Origin: Pseudomonas tritici
GTDB lineage: Bacteria > Pseudomonadota > Gammaproteobacteria > Pseudomonadales > Pseudomonadaceae
Length of the DNA stretch: 64,000 nt
Assembly: GCF_014268275.3 (NCBI RefSeq)
Contig: NZ_CP077084.1
Location: forward strand, 434,001 to 498,000
Direction: 5' to 3'
Within the stretch, counting starts at the first letter, position 1, and the number at the start of each line of letters is the position of its first letter. The position numbers were made by a program, and so were the translations under genes. Shown here in pieces: positions 42,599-51,789 of the stretch. The notes beneath the pieces were generated by a model, which was given only the letters and a program-made list of their open reading frames with translations, did not search any database and was not told the DNA's origin.

Positions 42599-43603
42599 CT
42601 ACCGCAACCCATCCCGAAACTGCCCCGGCGTCATCCCCGTCCAGCGCTTGAACGCCCGGTTAAAGCTGCTGGTATCCGCAAACCCCAACAAATGGCTGAT
42701 CTCCGCCAATGAGCACTGCGGATCACGCAAATGCAGCAACGCCAAATTCTCCCGGCATTCATTGAGCAACGCATCAAACCGACACCCTTCATCCGCCAGG
42801 TGCCGCTGCAAACTGCGCAAGCTCAGGTGCAGGGCCTGGGCAATGCGCTCAGCACTTGGCTCGCCGTCCGGCAATTGCGCTTCAATAGCCGCACGCACCT
42901 TACGCTCCCAGGTCAGTGGCTGCAGCTGGGCGAGGGTGCGCTTGAGCACGGTTTCGTTGTGCTCGGCCAGTTCGGGGTTGGCGTCGTCCAGGTGGCTGTC
43001 GAAATCGTGGGCGGCAAACTCCAGGCAGTCTTCTTCGGCGCCGAAGAACACGGGCGCACGAAACACGGTGTGCCACGGATTGGGATCGGCAGGCTCTGGT
43101 CGTCGCAGGTGCACCGCCAGCGGTGCGTACTCACGGCCCAGGCGATTGCGGCAGGTGCGCACATAGATCGCCGCAAACGCATCAATGGCTTCGAATGCCG
43201 GTGCCGGGCTGCCCGGTGGTTGCAGCAGGCGAAAGCGGTAGCGCTCGCCATCCCCGCTGAGCTCCAGCGTCAGCGCATCACTGACCACCTGGTGATAACG
43301 CACGATGCGCTCGAACACCTCCCGCAGGCTGCCGCTGGCCACCAGCGCATACCCCAGCGCATGAAAGGTGGTGGGGCTGACAAACCGCGACACCCGCAAG
43401 CCAATCGCCGGATCACCGCTGGCGTGCACTGCCAATTCCCATAACCGCGTCGTGGCCGACAGCGGATAACGCGCATTGGGATCGTCCATCTGCTGCGGGT
43501 CGAGCCCGGCCTGCGTGCACAGCGCGGCGCTGTCCAGGCCCAAGGCGTCGAGCTGCTTGCGCAGGGCGCGGGTCCAGCTGGCGAGGGAGGTGGGTTCGGT
43601 CAT
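42599..43603 (-). CDS. AraC family transcriptional regulator
   Basis: This 334-residue regulator has an N-terminal OruR/ArgR-type ligand domain (20-200, SATTRLWELAVHASGDPAIG) and a C-terminal AraC helix-turn-helix pair (240-330, SAERIAQALHLSLRSLQRHL, SLAEISHLLGFADTSSFNRA, FKRWTGMTPGQFR). It is divergent from a fatty-acid desaturase gene across a 100-base gap, so it probably controls that gene, as is known for DesT-like or AraC regulators beside desaturases. Confidence 0.92.
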   Translation of the reverse strand: MTEPTSLASWTRALRKQLDALGLDSAALCTQAGLDPQQMDDPNARYPLSATTRLWELAVHASGDPAIGLRVSRFVSPTTFHALGYALVASGSLREVFERIVRYHQVVSDALTLELSGDGERYRFRLLQPPGSPAPAFEAIDAFAAIYVRTCRNRLGREYAPLAVHLRRPEPADPNPWHTVFRAPVFFGAEEDCLEFAAHDFDSHLDDANPELAEHNETVLKRTLAQLQPLTWERKVRAAIEAQLPDGEPSAERIAQALHLSLRSLQRHLADEGCRFDALLNECRENLALLHLRDPQCSLAEISHLLGFADTSSFNRAFKRWTGMTPGQFRDGLR

Positions 43604-43703
43604 GACGATTGGCGCTTGCGGTCAACAGGTTGGCGTCCAGGGCTAGCGTCCTGCCAGATCGCGTGGGGCAGGATGAACGCATCGATAACCAGAGGATGTG
43701 ATC

Positions 43704-44798
43704 ATGGACGGTACTTCTGCAAGCCCCCAGCAGATGAACGCACAACAGCGCTCGGCGCATATCCGTGACGTGGTGCTGGCCGAAGGCGTGCGCTTGCGCC
43801 GGCAGCACCCCTGGTTGCTGCATCAAGACGCATTGGGCGCGGGCATTCTGGCGTTTGCGCTGGTCGGCATGATTGGTTCGGCAGCGCTCTACATCACCGG
43901 GTATATGGCCTGGTGGGTGTGCCTGCTGCTCAACGCCTTCCTCGCTTCATTGACCCATGAGCTGGAACACGACCTGATCCACAGCATGTATTTTCGCAAG
44001 CAGCGCCTGCCCCACAACCTGATGATGGGCCTGGTGTGGCTGGCGCGCCCGAGCACGATCAACCCGTGGATACGCCGCCACTTGCACCTCAACCATCACA
44101 AGGTCTCCGGCACTGAGACCGATATGGAAGAACGCGCCATCACCAACGGCGAGCCTTGGGGTTTTGCGCGGTTGCTGATGGTCGGCGATAACGTCATGTC
44201 GGCGTTTATTCGCATGCTGCGGGCCAAGACCTGGAAGCACAAACTGTCGATCCTCAAGCGCTCGCTGCTGGTATACGCACCGCTGGCGCTGCTGCATTGG
44301 GGCGCGTGGTATGTGTTCCTGGGTTTCCATGCCGCCAATGGCATTGCCAGCCTGTTGGGTGCGCCCATCGAGTGGTCTGCCGGCACGTTGCAGACGATGC
44401 AGGTGATCGACATCGCCGCCGTGGTGATCATTGGCCCCAACGTACTGCGTACCTTTTGCCTGCACTTTGTCAGCTCCAACATGCACTATTACGGTGATGT
44501 GGAACTGGGCAATGTGATCCAGCAAACCCAGGTATTGAACCCTTGGTGGATGTGGCCGTTGCAGGCGTTCTGCTTCAACTTCGGCAGCACCCACGGCATC
44601 CACCATTTTGTGGTGAAAGAGCCGTTTTACATCCGTCAGATGACCGCGAAGGTGGCGCACAAGGTCATGGCGCAAATGGGTGTGCGCTTCAATGATTTCG
44701 GGACGTTTGCGCGGGCCAATCGGCTTGGATTTCCACCGCCTGCAGGGTTTCGATCAGCGCCTTCGCCGCAGGCGACAAGCGAGCCCCAGCGCGGCTGA
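43704..44798 (+). CDS. Membrane fatty acid desaturase
   Basis: This 364-residue desaturase is started at ATG 43704 after AGAGGA. It has two pairs of membrane helices and the His boxes HELEHDLIH, HLNHHK and HGIHH. It is a different type from DesA at 32063 and is probably regulated by the AraC protein beside it. The last 20 residues (GFRSAPSPQATSEPQRG) are read from DNA whose opposite strand encodes the end of a LysR-type regulator, so the C-terminus has probably been replaced by a deletion fusion. Confidence 0.88.
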   Translation: MDGTSASPQQMNAQQRSAHIRDVVLAEGVRLRRQHPWLLHQDALGAGILAFALVGMIGSAALYITGYMAWWVCLLLNAFLASLTHELEHDLIHSMYFRKQRLPHNLMMGLVWLARPSTINPWIRRHLHLNHHKVSGTETDMEERAITNGEPWGFARLLMVGDNVMSAFIRMLRAKTWKHKLSILKRSLLVYAPLALLHWGAWYVFLGFHAANGIASLLGAPIEWSAGTLQTMQVIDIAAVVIIGPNVLRTFCLHFVSSNMHYYGDVELGNVIQQTQVLNPWWMWPLQAFCFNFGSTHGIHHFVVKEPFYIRQMTAKVAHKVMAQMGVRFNDFGTFARANRLGFPPPAGFRSAPSPQATSEPQRG

Positions 44799-44802
44799 TC
44801 AC
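44727..44802 (-). pseudogene. Remnant of the C-terminus of a LysR-type regulator
   Basis: The minus strand reads VISRAGARLSPAAKALIETLQ, the usual end of a LysR effector domain (RxxxLSPAAxALIxxL). The rest of the gene is absent, and the remnant lies within and just beyond the 3' end of the desaturase gene. The following 230 bases up to 45027 contain no gene I can support. Confidence 0.5.
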
Positions 44803-45027
44803 CCGCTATGGTTGTTCAGGCTGTCCAGGGCACGGGGCAGGTTGCGCCAGTGCAGCCTCTGCAATTGGCCACTGGCGAAAGCGTCGACGAACGCTTCTTC
44901 GGCGCCCGCGGGCAGTTGGCGAAGGTCCATGGTGGGTCCGGCATCCTGTAGGAGAACCGGAATTTTAAGGGGACGCCTTATTCCGTCAATGAAGCGTTTT
45001 TGTTTTGTCTGGATCTTAAAGGCATAT

Positions 45028-46209
45028 CTATAGAGCGGGTGCCGTTCGATAGGTGGCGGGGCTGAACACGCGGGTCACCACCAGCATCGCCACTGCCGTC
45101 ACTGTCAGCACGACCCAGGCGCTGGCAAAGCTGCCGGTGAGTTCGCGCAACCAGCCGGTCAACCATGGCGAAATCGCATTGATCAAAAAGCCCACGCCTT
45201 GCACGAACGCCGCCAGTTGCCCGGCTTGGCGCGGGTCGCGGTGATGGTCGAGCGTCAGTAGCAGACTTAGGGCGAAACACGCGCCCAGGCCGAAACCACA
45301 CAGCGCCACCCACAGATGGGGAAACTGCAACGGCGCCATTAACAGGCCGAGATAACCAATGGTCTGGGCCAGCAGGCTGATCCACAGCAGCGGCCGACGA
45401 TCAATCCCGCGTTGTGCCAGCACCGGCATCAACAGCGCGGCGATTACCTGGAAGATGGTCATGAACGCCAGCAGCGAACCACTCGGCAGCACGCCCCAGC
45501 CCAGTTGCTGATAATAGGCCGGCAGCCACGCGACCAGGCTCATGTAGCCGCAGTTCACCAAGCCGAAATACAACGCCAGCAGCCAGGCGCGGCGATTGCG
45601 CAGGCCCTTGAAGGCGGGGATGACTTTCGCGCTTTTTGCCGCTCCCAGTGGCAGCCGGATCCACAGCAACAAGGCCGCGAATGCGGGCAACAGCCATATA
45701 CCGAGCCCCGCCTGCCATTGCTGGAAATGCGTGGCGGCCACCGGGCTGAGCAGCGCCGCCAGCCCACCGCCGGCCATCAACGATGCGGAATAAACGCCCA
45801 TCGCCACTGGCACACGGTGATGAAACTCGCGCTTGATCATCGCCGGCACCAACGCCTGGATCAGCGCGACACCGGCACCGCCCAGCAACGCGGTCACCAG
45901 CAGCGTAGAACCTTGGCCCATCAGCCAGCGGGCCAGGCACGCCAGCAGGATCATCACCAGGCCGAGGGCGATGCCACGCCGTTCACCGAGCTGCGCTTCA
46001 ACGCGTACACCCACCAGCGCCACCAGGCCCATGCACACCACGGGCAGGCTGGTGAGCAGGGCACTGCTCTGGAAACTCAAGCCGGTGGCCAGGCGAATCT
46101 CACCGAGCAGCGGACTGATGGAGCTGAGGATGGGCCGCAGATTGAGACCCAGGACGACCAACAGGCCCCAGCCGGCGAATTTGCCGGCAGATGAAGGGTT
46201 GAACGTCAT
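45028..46209 (-). CDS. CynX/NimT-type MFS transporter
   Basis: This 393-residue transporter of the major facilitator superfamily has about twelve membrane helices. The CynX/NimT subfamily marks are LNLRPILSSISPLLGEIR near the start and the loop VEAQLGERRGIALG. I start it at ATG 46209 (MTFNPSSAGKFAGW). It is divergent from a LysR gene, which probably controls it. Substrates of the family include cyanate and nitroimidazole, but the one here is unknown. Confidence 0.88.
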   Translation of the reverse strand: MTFNPSSAGKFAGWGLLVVLGLNLRPILSSISPLLGEIRLATGLSFQSSALLTSLPVVCMGLVALVGVRVEAQLGERRGIALGLVMILLACLARWLMGQGSTLLVTALLGGAGVALIQALVPAMIKREFHHRVPVAMGVYSASLMAGGGLAALLSPVAATHFQQWQAGLGIWLLPAFAALLLWIRLPLGAAKSAKVIPAFKGLRNRRAWLLALYFGLVNCGYMSLVAWLPAYYQQLGWGVLPSGSLLAFMTIFQVIAALLMPVLAQRGIDRRPLLWISLLAQTIGYLGLLMAPLQFPHLWVALCGFGLGACFALSLLLTLDHHRDPRQAGQLAAFVQGVGFLINAISPWLTGWLRELTGSFASAWVVLTVTAVAMLVVTRVFSPATYRTAPAL

Positions 46210-46320
46210 GCAGCAGGCTTCCGAAGGGTTAAAAATGAGGGGTGAGTATGGGCAGCGCCACGGGTATTCTGAAATTAAATATAACCATGCCAACCAGTGG
46301 CAAATGGAATGGTGAGCGCC

Positions 46321-47172
46321 ATGCTTGATCCCGTGTTATTGCGCAGCTTTGTCGCCGTGGTGGATTGCGGCAATTTCACCCGTGCCGCTGAGCGCCTGCA
46401 CCTGACCCAATCGACTGTGAGCCAGCAGGTCCGCCGTCTAGAAGAAGGGGTGGCGTGCCAGCTGCTGGATCGCGACCAACGCCGTGTGGTGGCGACGGCG
46501 GAGGGTGAGCGACTGCTGGCCTATGCGCGGCGCATCCTCGCGTTGCATGAAGAAGCCGCCGACGTGTTGATCAGCCAGCAGAGCGACGGTGTGCTACGCC
46601 TCGGTGTACCGGAAGACTTTGCCGCCGAACGCCTGATGCCATTGCTCTCGGCCTTTGTGCTGGCCTATCCGCGGGTGCGCCTGGAAGTCACCAGCGGCCT
46701 CGGCCCCGAGTTGCAGCGCCAGTACCGCAGCGGTGAGTTCGATGTGTTGCTGGTCAAGCAGATCGGTGACAGTGACGAATGCCTGGCCTCATGGCCGGAG
46801 CCATTGTGCTGGGTGGATAGCCTCAGCACGCCGTCTCTGGGCCGCGATCCCTTGCCGTTGGTGGCATTTCCGGTGGGCGGCTTGTACCGCAATGAAATGC
46901 TGCAACACCTGGAAGTGGGCGGCTGGCGTTGGCGTATCGGCTACTCCAGCGCCAGCCTGGCCAGTGTGTGTTCAGCGGTAGCGGCGGGGTTGGGAATCAG
47001 CCTGTTGCCCCTGCGCGTGGTGCAGCCCGGCCATAGGGTGTTAGGTGCTGACAGCGGTTTGCCCGCGGTACAAGGCGTACGTTTGGCGCTTTACGCCCGT
47101 ACAGGCCTGGGAGCAGCAGGGCATGCATTGCAGCAGCAAATCTTGAAGTTGTGCGCCGGGCAAATGGCATAG
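46321..47172 (+). CDS. LysR-type transcriptional regulator
   Basis: This 283-residue regulator has the LysR winged helix (1-60, LLRSFVAVVDCGNFTRAAER, LTQSTVSQQVRRLEEG) and an effector domain with LRLGVPEDFAAERLMPLL. The ATG at 46321 lies five bases after GGTGAG. It is divergent from the CynX-type transporter across 110 bases containing an AT-rich patch (GAAATTAAATATAACC) suited to a LysR box. It most likely senses the substrate of that transporter. Confidence 0.92.
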   Translation: MLDPVLLRSFVAVVDCGNFTRAAERLHLTQSTVSQQVRRLEEGVACQLLDRDQRRVVATAEGERLLAYARRILALHEEAADVLISQQSDGVLRLGVPEDFAAERLMPLLSAFVLAYPRVRLEVTSGLGPELQRQYRSGEFDVLLVKQIGDSDECLASWPEPLCWVDSLSTPSLGRDPLPLVAFPVGGLYRNEMLQHLEVGGWRWRIGYSSASLASVCSAVAAGLGISLLPLRVVQPGHRVLGADSGLPAVQGVRLALYARTGLGAAGHALQQQILKLCAGQMA

Positions 47173-47205
47173 GTCGGTGGGTTCTATTCACTGTGGCACT
47201 CGCGC

Positions 47206-48348
47206 TTAATAGCGAGAGCTGCTCTGTGAGTTGAGCAGCTCGCACACAAGCGCCGTTGCTGCACCTTGTCCGCAGAGGTGGGCGATGTCTTGTCGTGAGC
47301 CCACCGCGGATTGCCCATCCTGGCCCGTATAGGCCAGCGTTCCCCCCAGCACTTCAACGGCACTGTGGTACCCGTTGCTGATCAAAAACGCGGCGGTGCC
47401 AGCCGCGCGTGCGTAGCGAGCGTCCCGTTCTCTGGGTGGTAAGTAAGCCATGGGATCGTTCGTGTTGCTTGATTGTTCTCTGAACGTGTCCATCACTTGA
47501 GTGAAGGGCTTTTGCTCACCGCGAAGCATGTCCCAGACGGCCAGGGTTTCCGCCTGTGTGCCAGACATGTGTGCCACCAACGGTTCGTCGGTGGTGTTCA
47601 CCCGTTCGGTTTTCAGCTGCGCCACGTCCCATCGGCTAGGAAGCAACCGCTGTGATTGCGCAATACCCAGCAGGTCATCCGCTTGTCTCCCCAGGTTGTG
47701 AATGCCTGTGCGTGGAGGTTGCTCATTTGGCGGTTTGATTCGTTCCTGTTTTTTAGTCGGGCCGATGGTGCCCGAGCCCCCCAGTTCGGTAGTGGCGGCC
47801 ATGGATTCCGCCGCCGGATGCGCAAGTCCCAGTAGGCGAGGAATCCATTTGCGCAGTTGCTGATTCTGCTCTTTCGTACGCTCGATGCCGGTCGTTGTAT
47901 CGCTCAGAATCGCTCCGATATCACCCATGAGTGCTATCAGTACCGACCGATCTTTAGCCGTCGCGCTGTGACTGCCCGCCGGTATGTCGTTGACCAACCG
48001 TTGCAGGGTATTGAGCAAGGCCTGCGGCTTTTCGCCAGGCATGAGCCCTTCAGCTCCCAAAAGATGCCCCCCCAATGGGCCTTGCAGAATACCCAAGTAA
48101 CTGATCATTTCGTGCGCTCGGCCCGCCGCTAACCCTATCTAGGTGCGTAACGTTTGACCGGGATGATAGAGCAGGTCCCTGGCCGCCACGGTTTGTTGCA
48201 ATGCCAGTTCGCGTGTACGGCTTCCCTCCACGGACCGACTGGCGGGGTCAACAAACGCATTTGTCTGCGACGGTGCAGCAAGTTGGGTGACCGCGGCAGT
48301 GCCGTTGAATTGAGGTATTGAAGAGGAGGAGATCTGATGGATGAACAT
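47206..48348 (-). pseudogene. Possible type III effector gene interrupted by an in-frame TAG
   Basis: ATG 48348, eight bases after AAGGTG, opens a frame that runs 69 codons to TAG (48139-48141), then continues without interruption to TAA-type stop at 47206, 380 positions in all. The 300-residue downstream part alone (from ATG 48108) has no ribosome site, so one gene with an amber mutation is the best reading. The N-terminus (MFIHQISSSSIPQFNGTAAV) is Ser/Thr/Gln-rich like a type III secretion signal. The C-terminal half contains PLVAHMSGTQAETLAVWDML and RAAGTAAFLISNGYHSAVEV. I cannot name the family. Confidence 0.55.
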
Positions 48349-48380
48349 GTCAATACACCTTTTGGTTAGCTTGGTGTCGT

Positions 48381-48409
48381 TCAGTGACAGGGGCCACGCG
48401 TCGAGTTCC
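48381..48409 (-). promoter_or_regulatory. Weak hrp-box-like promoter
   Basis: On the minus strand GGAACT, 16 bases, TCACTGA compares with the HrpL consensus GGAACC-N16-CCACNNA with two mismatches. It lies 33 bases before the start of the effector-like gene, a suitable distance. The match could arise by chance. Confidence 0.3.
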
Positions 48410-48704
48410 ATGCCCCGCAACGGATCAACTGCGCTCGCAACGCCTGCTAAATGATGCCTTTCATGAATATTTTGTATGCCTGAAAAGCATTGGAACAGTC
48501 ACGTGTCAAAGCCAGCCCTCGCAGGCCGTGGCTTTCAGGTTTTTCGATGTTTCGTTTATTCGGTTTTGATCTAGGTATAAATTTAAAGGTTACTTTAAGA
48601 GATAAGCGTCTAGGCCCGATGATTCAGCCTAGGACGGCCTTCCACGCAGGCCTGTCGGTTTTTTGTTTCAAACCGTAGGAAGGCGCCATGGCGCCAGGCC
48701 CCGG

Positions 48705-48962
48705 TTGGTGAGTTGGTCGACCTTGGCCGGCCGCACCGCGCGCCGTTGGGGCAACTGCGAACACAGAAAACTGTTTATCAACAAGGATGAAATCCAGCCG
48801 AACCTGCTGGAATTCAACTTGCAGGCGGCCAAGGCCAAGGACCCCGATGTGCGGGTGCAATTGCAGGCTGACGATGGCGTGAATTACGGCGAAGTGGCAC
48901 GCGCCATGGCGTCTATCGAGCGCGCGGGGATTACCACGCTGTCGGTGATTACAGCGCGCTAA
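48705..48962 (+). pseudogene. exbD: Remnant of exbD
   Basis: The frame from about 48765 reads LFINKDEIQPNLLEFNLQAA, then VRVQLQADDGVNYGEVARAM and ERAGITTLSVITAR, the C-terminal periplasmic domain of ExbD/TolR proteins. Upstream, VDLGRPHRAPLGQLRTQ in a neighbouring frame looks like the preceding linker, implying a frameshift; the membrane anchor is lost. No exbB or tonB lies beside it. It is a decayed part of a former TonB energising system. The 350 bases between the effector-like gene and this remnant contain nothing else I can support. Confidence 0.75.
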
Positions 48963-48985
48963 TTTCAAACATCTCGACAGTTTTT

Positions 48986-49020
48986 GGGCCGTCTCCTTGG
49001 CAGGGTGCGGCCTTTTTTTT
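48986..49020 (+). terminator. Terminator after the exbD remnant
   Basis: GGCCG pairs with CGGCC and is followed by eight T residues (49013-49020). It is a relic of the former exbD operon. Confidence 0.55.
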
Positions 49021-49056
49021 GCGCGCGATTCCTGCCACGACACTGAACCACTGTGT

Positions 49057-49132
49057 GCGGGCTTGCTCGCGAATGCGGTGGATCAGCCGGTACATGTATC
49101 GACTGACCCACCGCATTCGCGAGCAAGCCCGC
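49057..49132. repeat. REPIN
   Basis: A 25-base arm from GCGGGCTTGCTCGCG (49057-49081) is repeated exactly inverted at 49108-49132 with a 26-base spacer. Confidence 0.9.
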
Positions 49133-49259
49133 TCCCACATTTTGATCTTCTGTGGGGTTGAGTTTTTGGTTATTAATAAATAGCTTCTTATTCCTTAACG
49201 AATATAATCCCCGTCCCTATACTGTTCAGCAACGTTAAACGCTGCAGGAGGGCACACCC

Positions 49260-49841
49260 ATGCACAGCGAGTCGATTCGTTATCTGATCGTGCCGGGCTG
49301 GCAAGGATCGCCAGAAGATCATTGGCAAAGTCATTGGCAGAACAACCTGCCCAACAGTGCGCGCGTGGAGCAAGCCGATTGGCTCACCCCCCGCCGCGAA
49401 GACTGGGTAGCCGCGCTGGCCGAGGCCGTCGCCGCTGACAGCACGCCGGTGATCCTGATCGCCCATAGCCTGGGCTGCATCACCGTAGCGCATTGGGCGG
49501 CCACGGCCCCCGTGCAGTTTCTGCGGCAAGTGCGCGGCGCCTTGCTGGTGGCCCCGGCCGATGTCGAACGTCCTGCCTGCTCGCCGGCCTTGCGTAATTT
49601 CGCGCCGATTCCGACCGACCTGCTGCCGTTTCCCAGCCAAGTGGTCAGTTCCGACAACGACAGTGCCGTCAGCGCCCCTCGTGCCCTGGAGTTCGCGCGT
49701 AACTGGGGCGCCGAGGCCGGCTTTTTGTCCGGTGCCGGGCATATCAATGTGAAGTCCGGCCACCAGCGCTGGGAGCAGGGTTTCGCTTACCTCTATCGCC
49801 TGCAAAGCCGCCTAGAGCACCACGCCCGGCGTACTGCCTGA
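49260..49841 (+). CDS. RBBP9/YdeN-type serine hydrolase
   Basis: This 193-residue alpha/beta hydrolase has YLIVPGWQGSPEDHWQSHWQ, the nucleophile elbow LIAHSLGCITV with Ser, a VVSSDND acid segment and the GAGHINVKSGH His region. RBBP9-like proteins are small serine hydrolases with unclear natural substrates. It precedes the sigma-54-type ATPase gene by 49 bases, so the two are likely one unit, together perhaps with metQ in sulfur metabolism. Confidence 0.88.
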   Translation: MHSESIRYLIVPGWQGSPEDHWQSHWQNNLPNSARVEQADWLTPRREDWVAALAEAVAADSTPVILIAHSLGCITVAHWAATAPVQFLRQVRGALLVAPADVERPACSPALRNFAPIPTDLLPFPSQVVSSDNDSAVSAPRALEFARNWGAEAGFLSGAGHINVKSGHQRWEQGFAYLYRLQSRLEHHARRTA

Positions 49842-49890
49842 ACATTTTTCAACGCCCCGTCCCTGAGTGGATTGGGGGCGGGAGCCTGCC

Positions 49891-50817
49891 ATGAGTCTGC
49901 ATGAAACCTACGGCCAGCCCTTGCTGACCTTTCCCGACGCCGAGAAAAGCCCACTGAGTATCCGCGCCAAGGCGTTGGTGTTTGTCGATCCCCGTTCGCG
50001 GCAACTGCGCGAAGAGCTGGAAAGCCTCGCACCCCGCGCCTTGCCCGTGTTGATCCGTGGCGAGACCGGTAGCGGTAAAGAGCTGCTCGCGCGGCATATC
50101 CACCGTGGCAGCGACCGCACCGGGTTGTTTGTCTCGGTCAACTGCGGCGCCATCAGCCCGACTTACGCCGATGCCGAATTGTTCGGCTATGCCGCTGGCG
50201 CCCACAGTGGCGCGGCCAGCAGCCGGGCCGGTTGGTTCGGATCGGCGAATGGCGGCACGTTGTATTTGGATGAAATCGGCGACCTGCCGCTGCCGATCCA
50301 GGTGAAACTGCTGGCCGCCCTGGAAAACCACGAAGTCACCCGCGTCGGTGCCCATCAGCCTAGCCCGGTGGATGTGCGCCTGGTCGCCGCCACCAGCATC
50401 GACCTGGCCCAGGCCGTGGCTGCCGGCAAGTTCCATGAGCGCTTGTTCCATTACTTGAGCGAAGGCCGGTTGGACTTGCCGGCGCTGCGCGAGCGCGTCG
50501 GCGATATCCTGTCCCTGGCCGAGTACTTCCTCGGGATCTACAGTCAGCGCCTGGACCTGCCGGTGCCGCTGATCAGTGATGACGCGCAGCGTGTGCTGGA
50601 ACACCACAGCTGGCCGGGAAACACCCGTGAGCTGGAAAACGTTATTCACTTTGCGTTGCTGGTCAGCAGCGGCGACGAGATTTTGCCCGAGCATTTGAAC
50701 CTGCCAGTGGCGGGCTCGCCGCTGGAGCAAGTACAGCGAATTTTCAACAGTGCCAGCCCTGCCGAGCAGGAAACCCTGCGTAAATTCCTGTATGAGCAAA
50801 ATGGAATATCAACGTGA
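49891..50817 (+). CDS. Sigma-54-type AAA+ activator lacking DNA-binding domain
   Basis: This 308-residue protein is started at ATG 49891. The AAA+ core has Walker A RGETGSGKELLARH and Walker B GGTLYLDEIGDL, and the arginine-finger helix region RLDLPALRERVGDIL. The loop that touches sigma-54 reads GYAAGAHSGA where family members have GAFTGA. The C-terminus ends after about 30 residues beyond the core, with no Fis-type helix-turn-helix. It resembles SfnR-type regulators of organosulfur use but may not bind DNA itself. It precedes metQ. Confidence 0.8.
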   Translation: MSLHETYGQPLLTFPDAEKSPLSIRAKALVFVDPRSRQLREELESLAPRALPVLIRGETGSGKELLARHIHRGSDRTGLFVSVNCGAISPTYADAELFGYAAGAHSGAASSRAGWFGSANGGTLYLDEIGDLPLPIQVKLLAALENHEVTRVGAHQPSPVDVRLVAATSIDLAQAVAAGKFHERLFHYLSEGRLDLPALRERVGDILSLAEYFLGIYSQRLDLPVPLISDDAQRVLEHHSWPGNTRELENVIHFALLVSSGDEILPEHLNLPVAGSPLEQVQRIFNSASPAEQETLRKFLYEQNGIST

Positions 50818-50943
50818 ATAAAAGATATTGTTCGGGAATAAAAAATCTAGGTATTGTCCCTCCCATGCCGCGATAGCACTTCGCTGGCACACCACACAAG
50901 AACGGTCGTCAGAGACGCCCCGGAATTTCGATAAGGACACTGC

Positions 50944-51726
50944 ATGAAAAAGGTTCTGTTGTTTACCGCACTGGCGGCTGCCCTGACTGCGAGCTTGGCC
51001 CAGGCCAACGAGAAACTGGTGGTTGCTGCCACTCCGATCCCGCACGCTGAGATCCTCGAGCTGATCAAGCCGACCCTGGCCAAAGAAGGCGTGGACCTGG
51101 AAATCAAAGTCTTCACCGACTACGTGCAACCCAACACGCAGGTTGCCGAGAAACGCCTGGATGCCAACTACTTCCAGACCCTGCCGTACCTGGAAAACTT
51201 CAACAAGGGCAAGGGCACCAACCTGGTCACTGTAATTGGCGTACACGTTGAGCCAATCGGCGGTTACTCGAAAAAAATCAAGAATATTTCTGAGCTCAAA
51301 GATGGCGCCACCGTTGCCATCCCGAACGAAGGCTCCAACAGCGGCCGTGCCCTGTTGCTGCTGCAAAAGAACGGTTTGATCACGCTGAAAGACCCGACTA
51401 ATGCCCTGTCCACGCCGAAAGACATTAAGGACAACCCCAAGCACCTGAAATTCAAGGAGCTGGAATCGGCCCTGCTGCCACGCGTACTGGATCAGGTTGA
51501 CCTCGACGTCATCAACACCAACTACGCCCTGGAAGCTGGCCTCAACCCGGCGAAAGACGCACTGATCATTGAAGACGCCAAGTCGCCCTACGTGAACTTC
51601 CTGGTGGCACGCCCGGACAACAAGGACAGCGACGCTATCCAGAAACTGTCCAAGGCCCTGACCAGCCCGGAAGTCAAAGCCTTCATCGAGAAGAAGTACA
51701 ACGGCGCGGTAGTGCCGGCGTTCTGA
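50944..51726 (+). CDS. metQ: MetQ/NlpA family substrate-binding protein
   Basis: This 260-residue periplasmic protein has a signal peptide (MKKVLLFTALAAALTASLAQA) without a lipobox and the NlpA fold: LVVAATPIPHAEILELIKPT, YVQPNTQVAEKRLDANYFQT and AIPNEGSNSGRALLLLQKNG. The family binds methionine or related sulfur compounds for MetNI transporters; no metNI genes are adjacent. A terminator follows. Confidence 0.88.
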   Translation: MKKVLLFTALAAALTASLAQANEKLVVAATPIPHAEILELIKPTLAKEGVDLEIKVFTDYVQPNTQVAEKRLDANYFQTLPYLENFNKGKGTNLVTVIGVHVEPIGGYSKKIKNISELKDGATVAIPNEGSNSGRALLLLQKNGLITLKDPTNALSTPKDIKDNPKHLKFKELESALLPRVLDQVDLDVINTNYALEAGLNPAKDALIIEDAKSPYVNFLVARPDNKDSDAIQKLSKALTSPEVKAFIEKKYNGAVVPAF

Positions 51727-51754
51727 TGTAAGCCAAAACCCCCTTCAAGGTTTC

Positions 51755-51789
51755 AACGCCGACGGCTACTACAGCGTCGGCGTTTTTTT
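51755..51789 (+). terminator. Terminator after metQ
   Basis: AACGCCGACG pairs with CGTCGGCGTT, followed by seven T residues. Confidence 0.9.
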
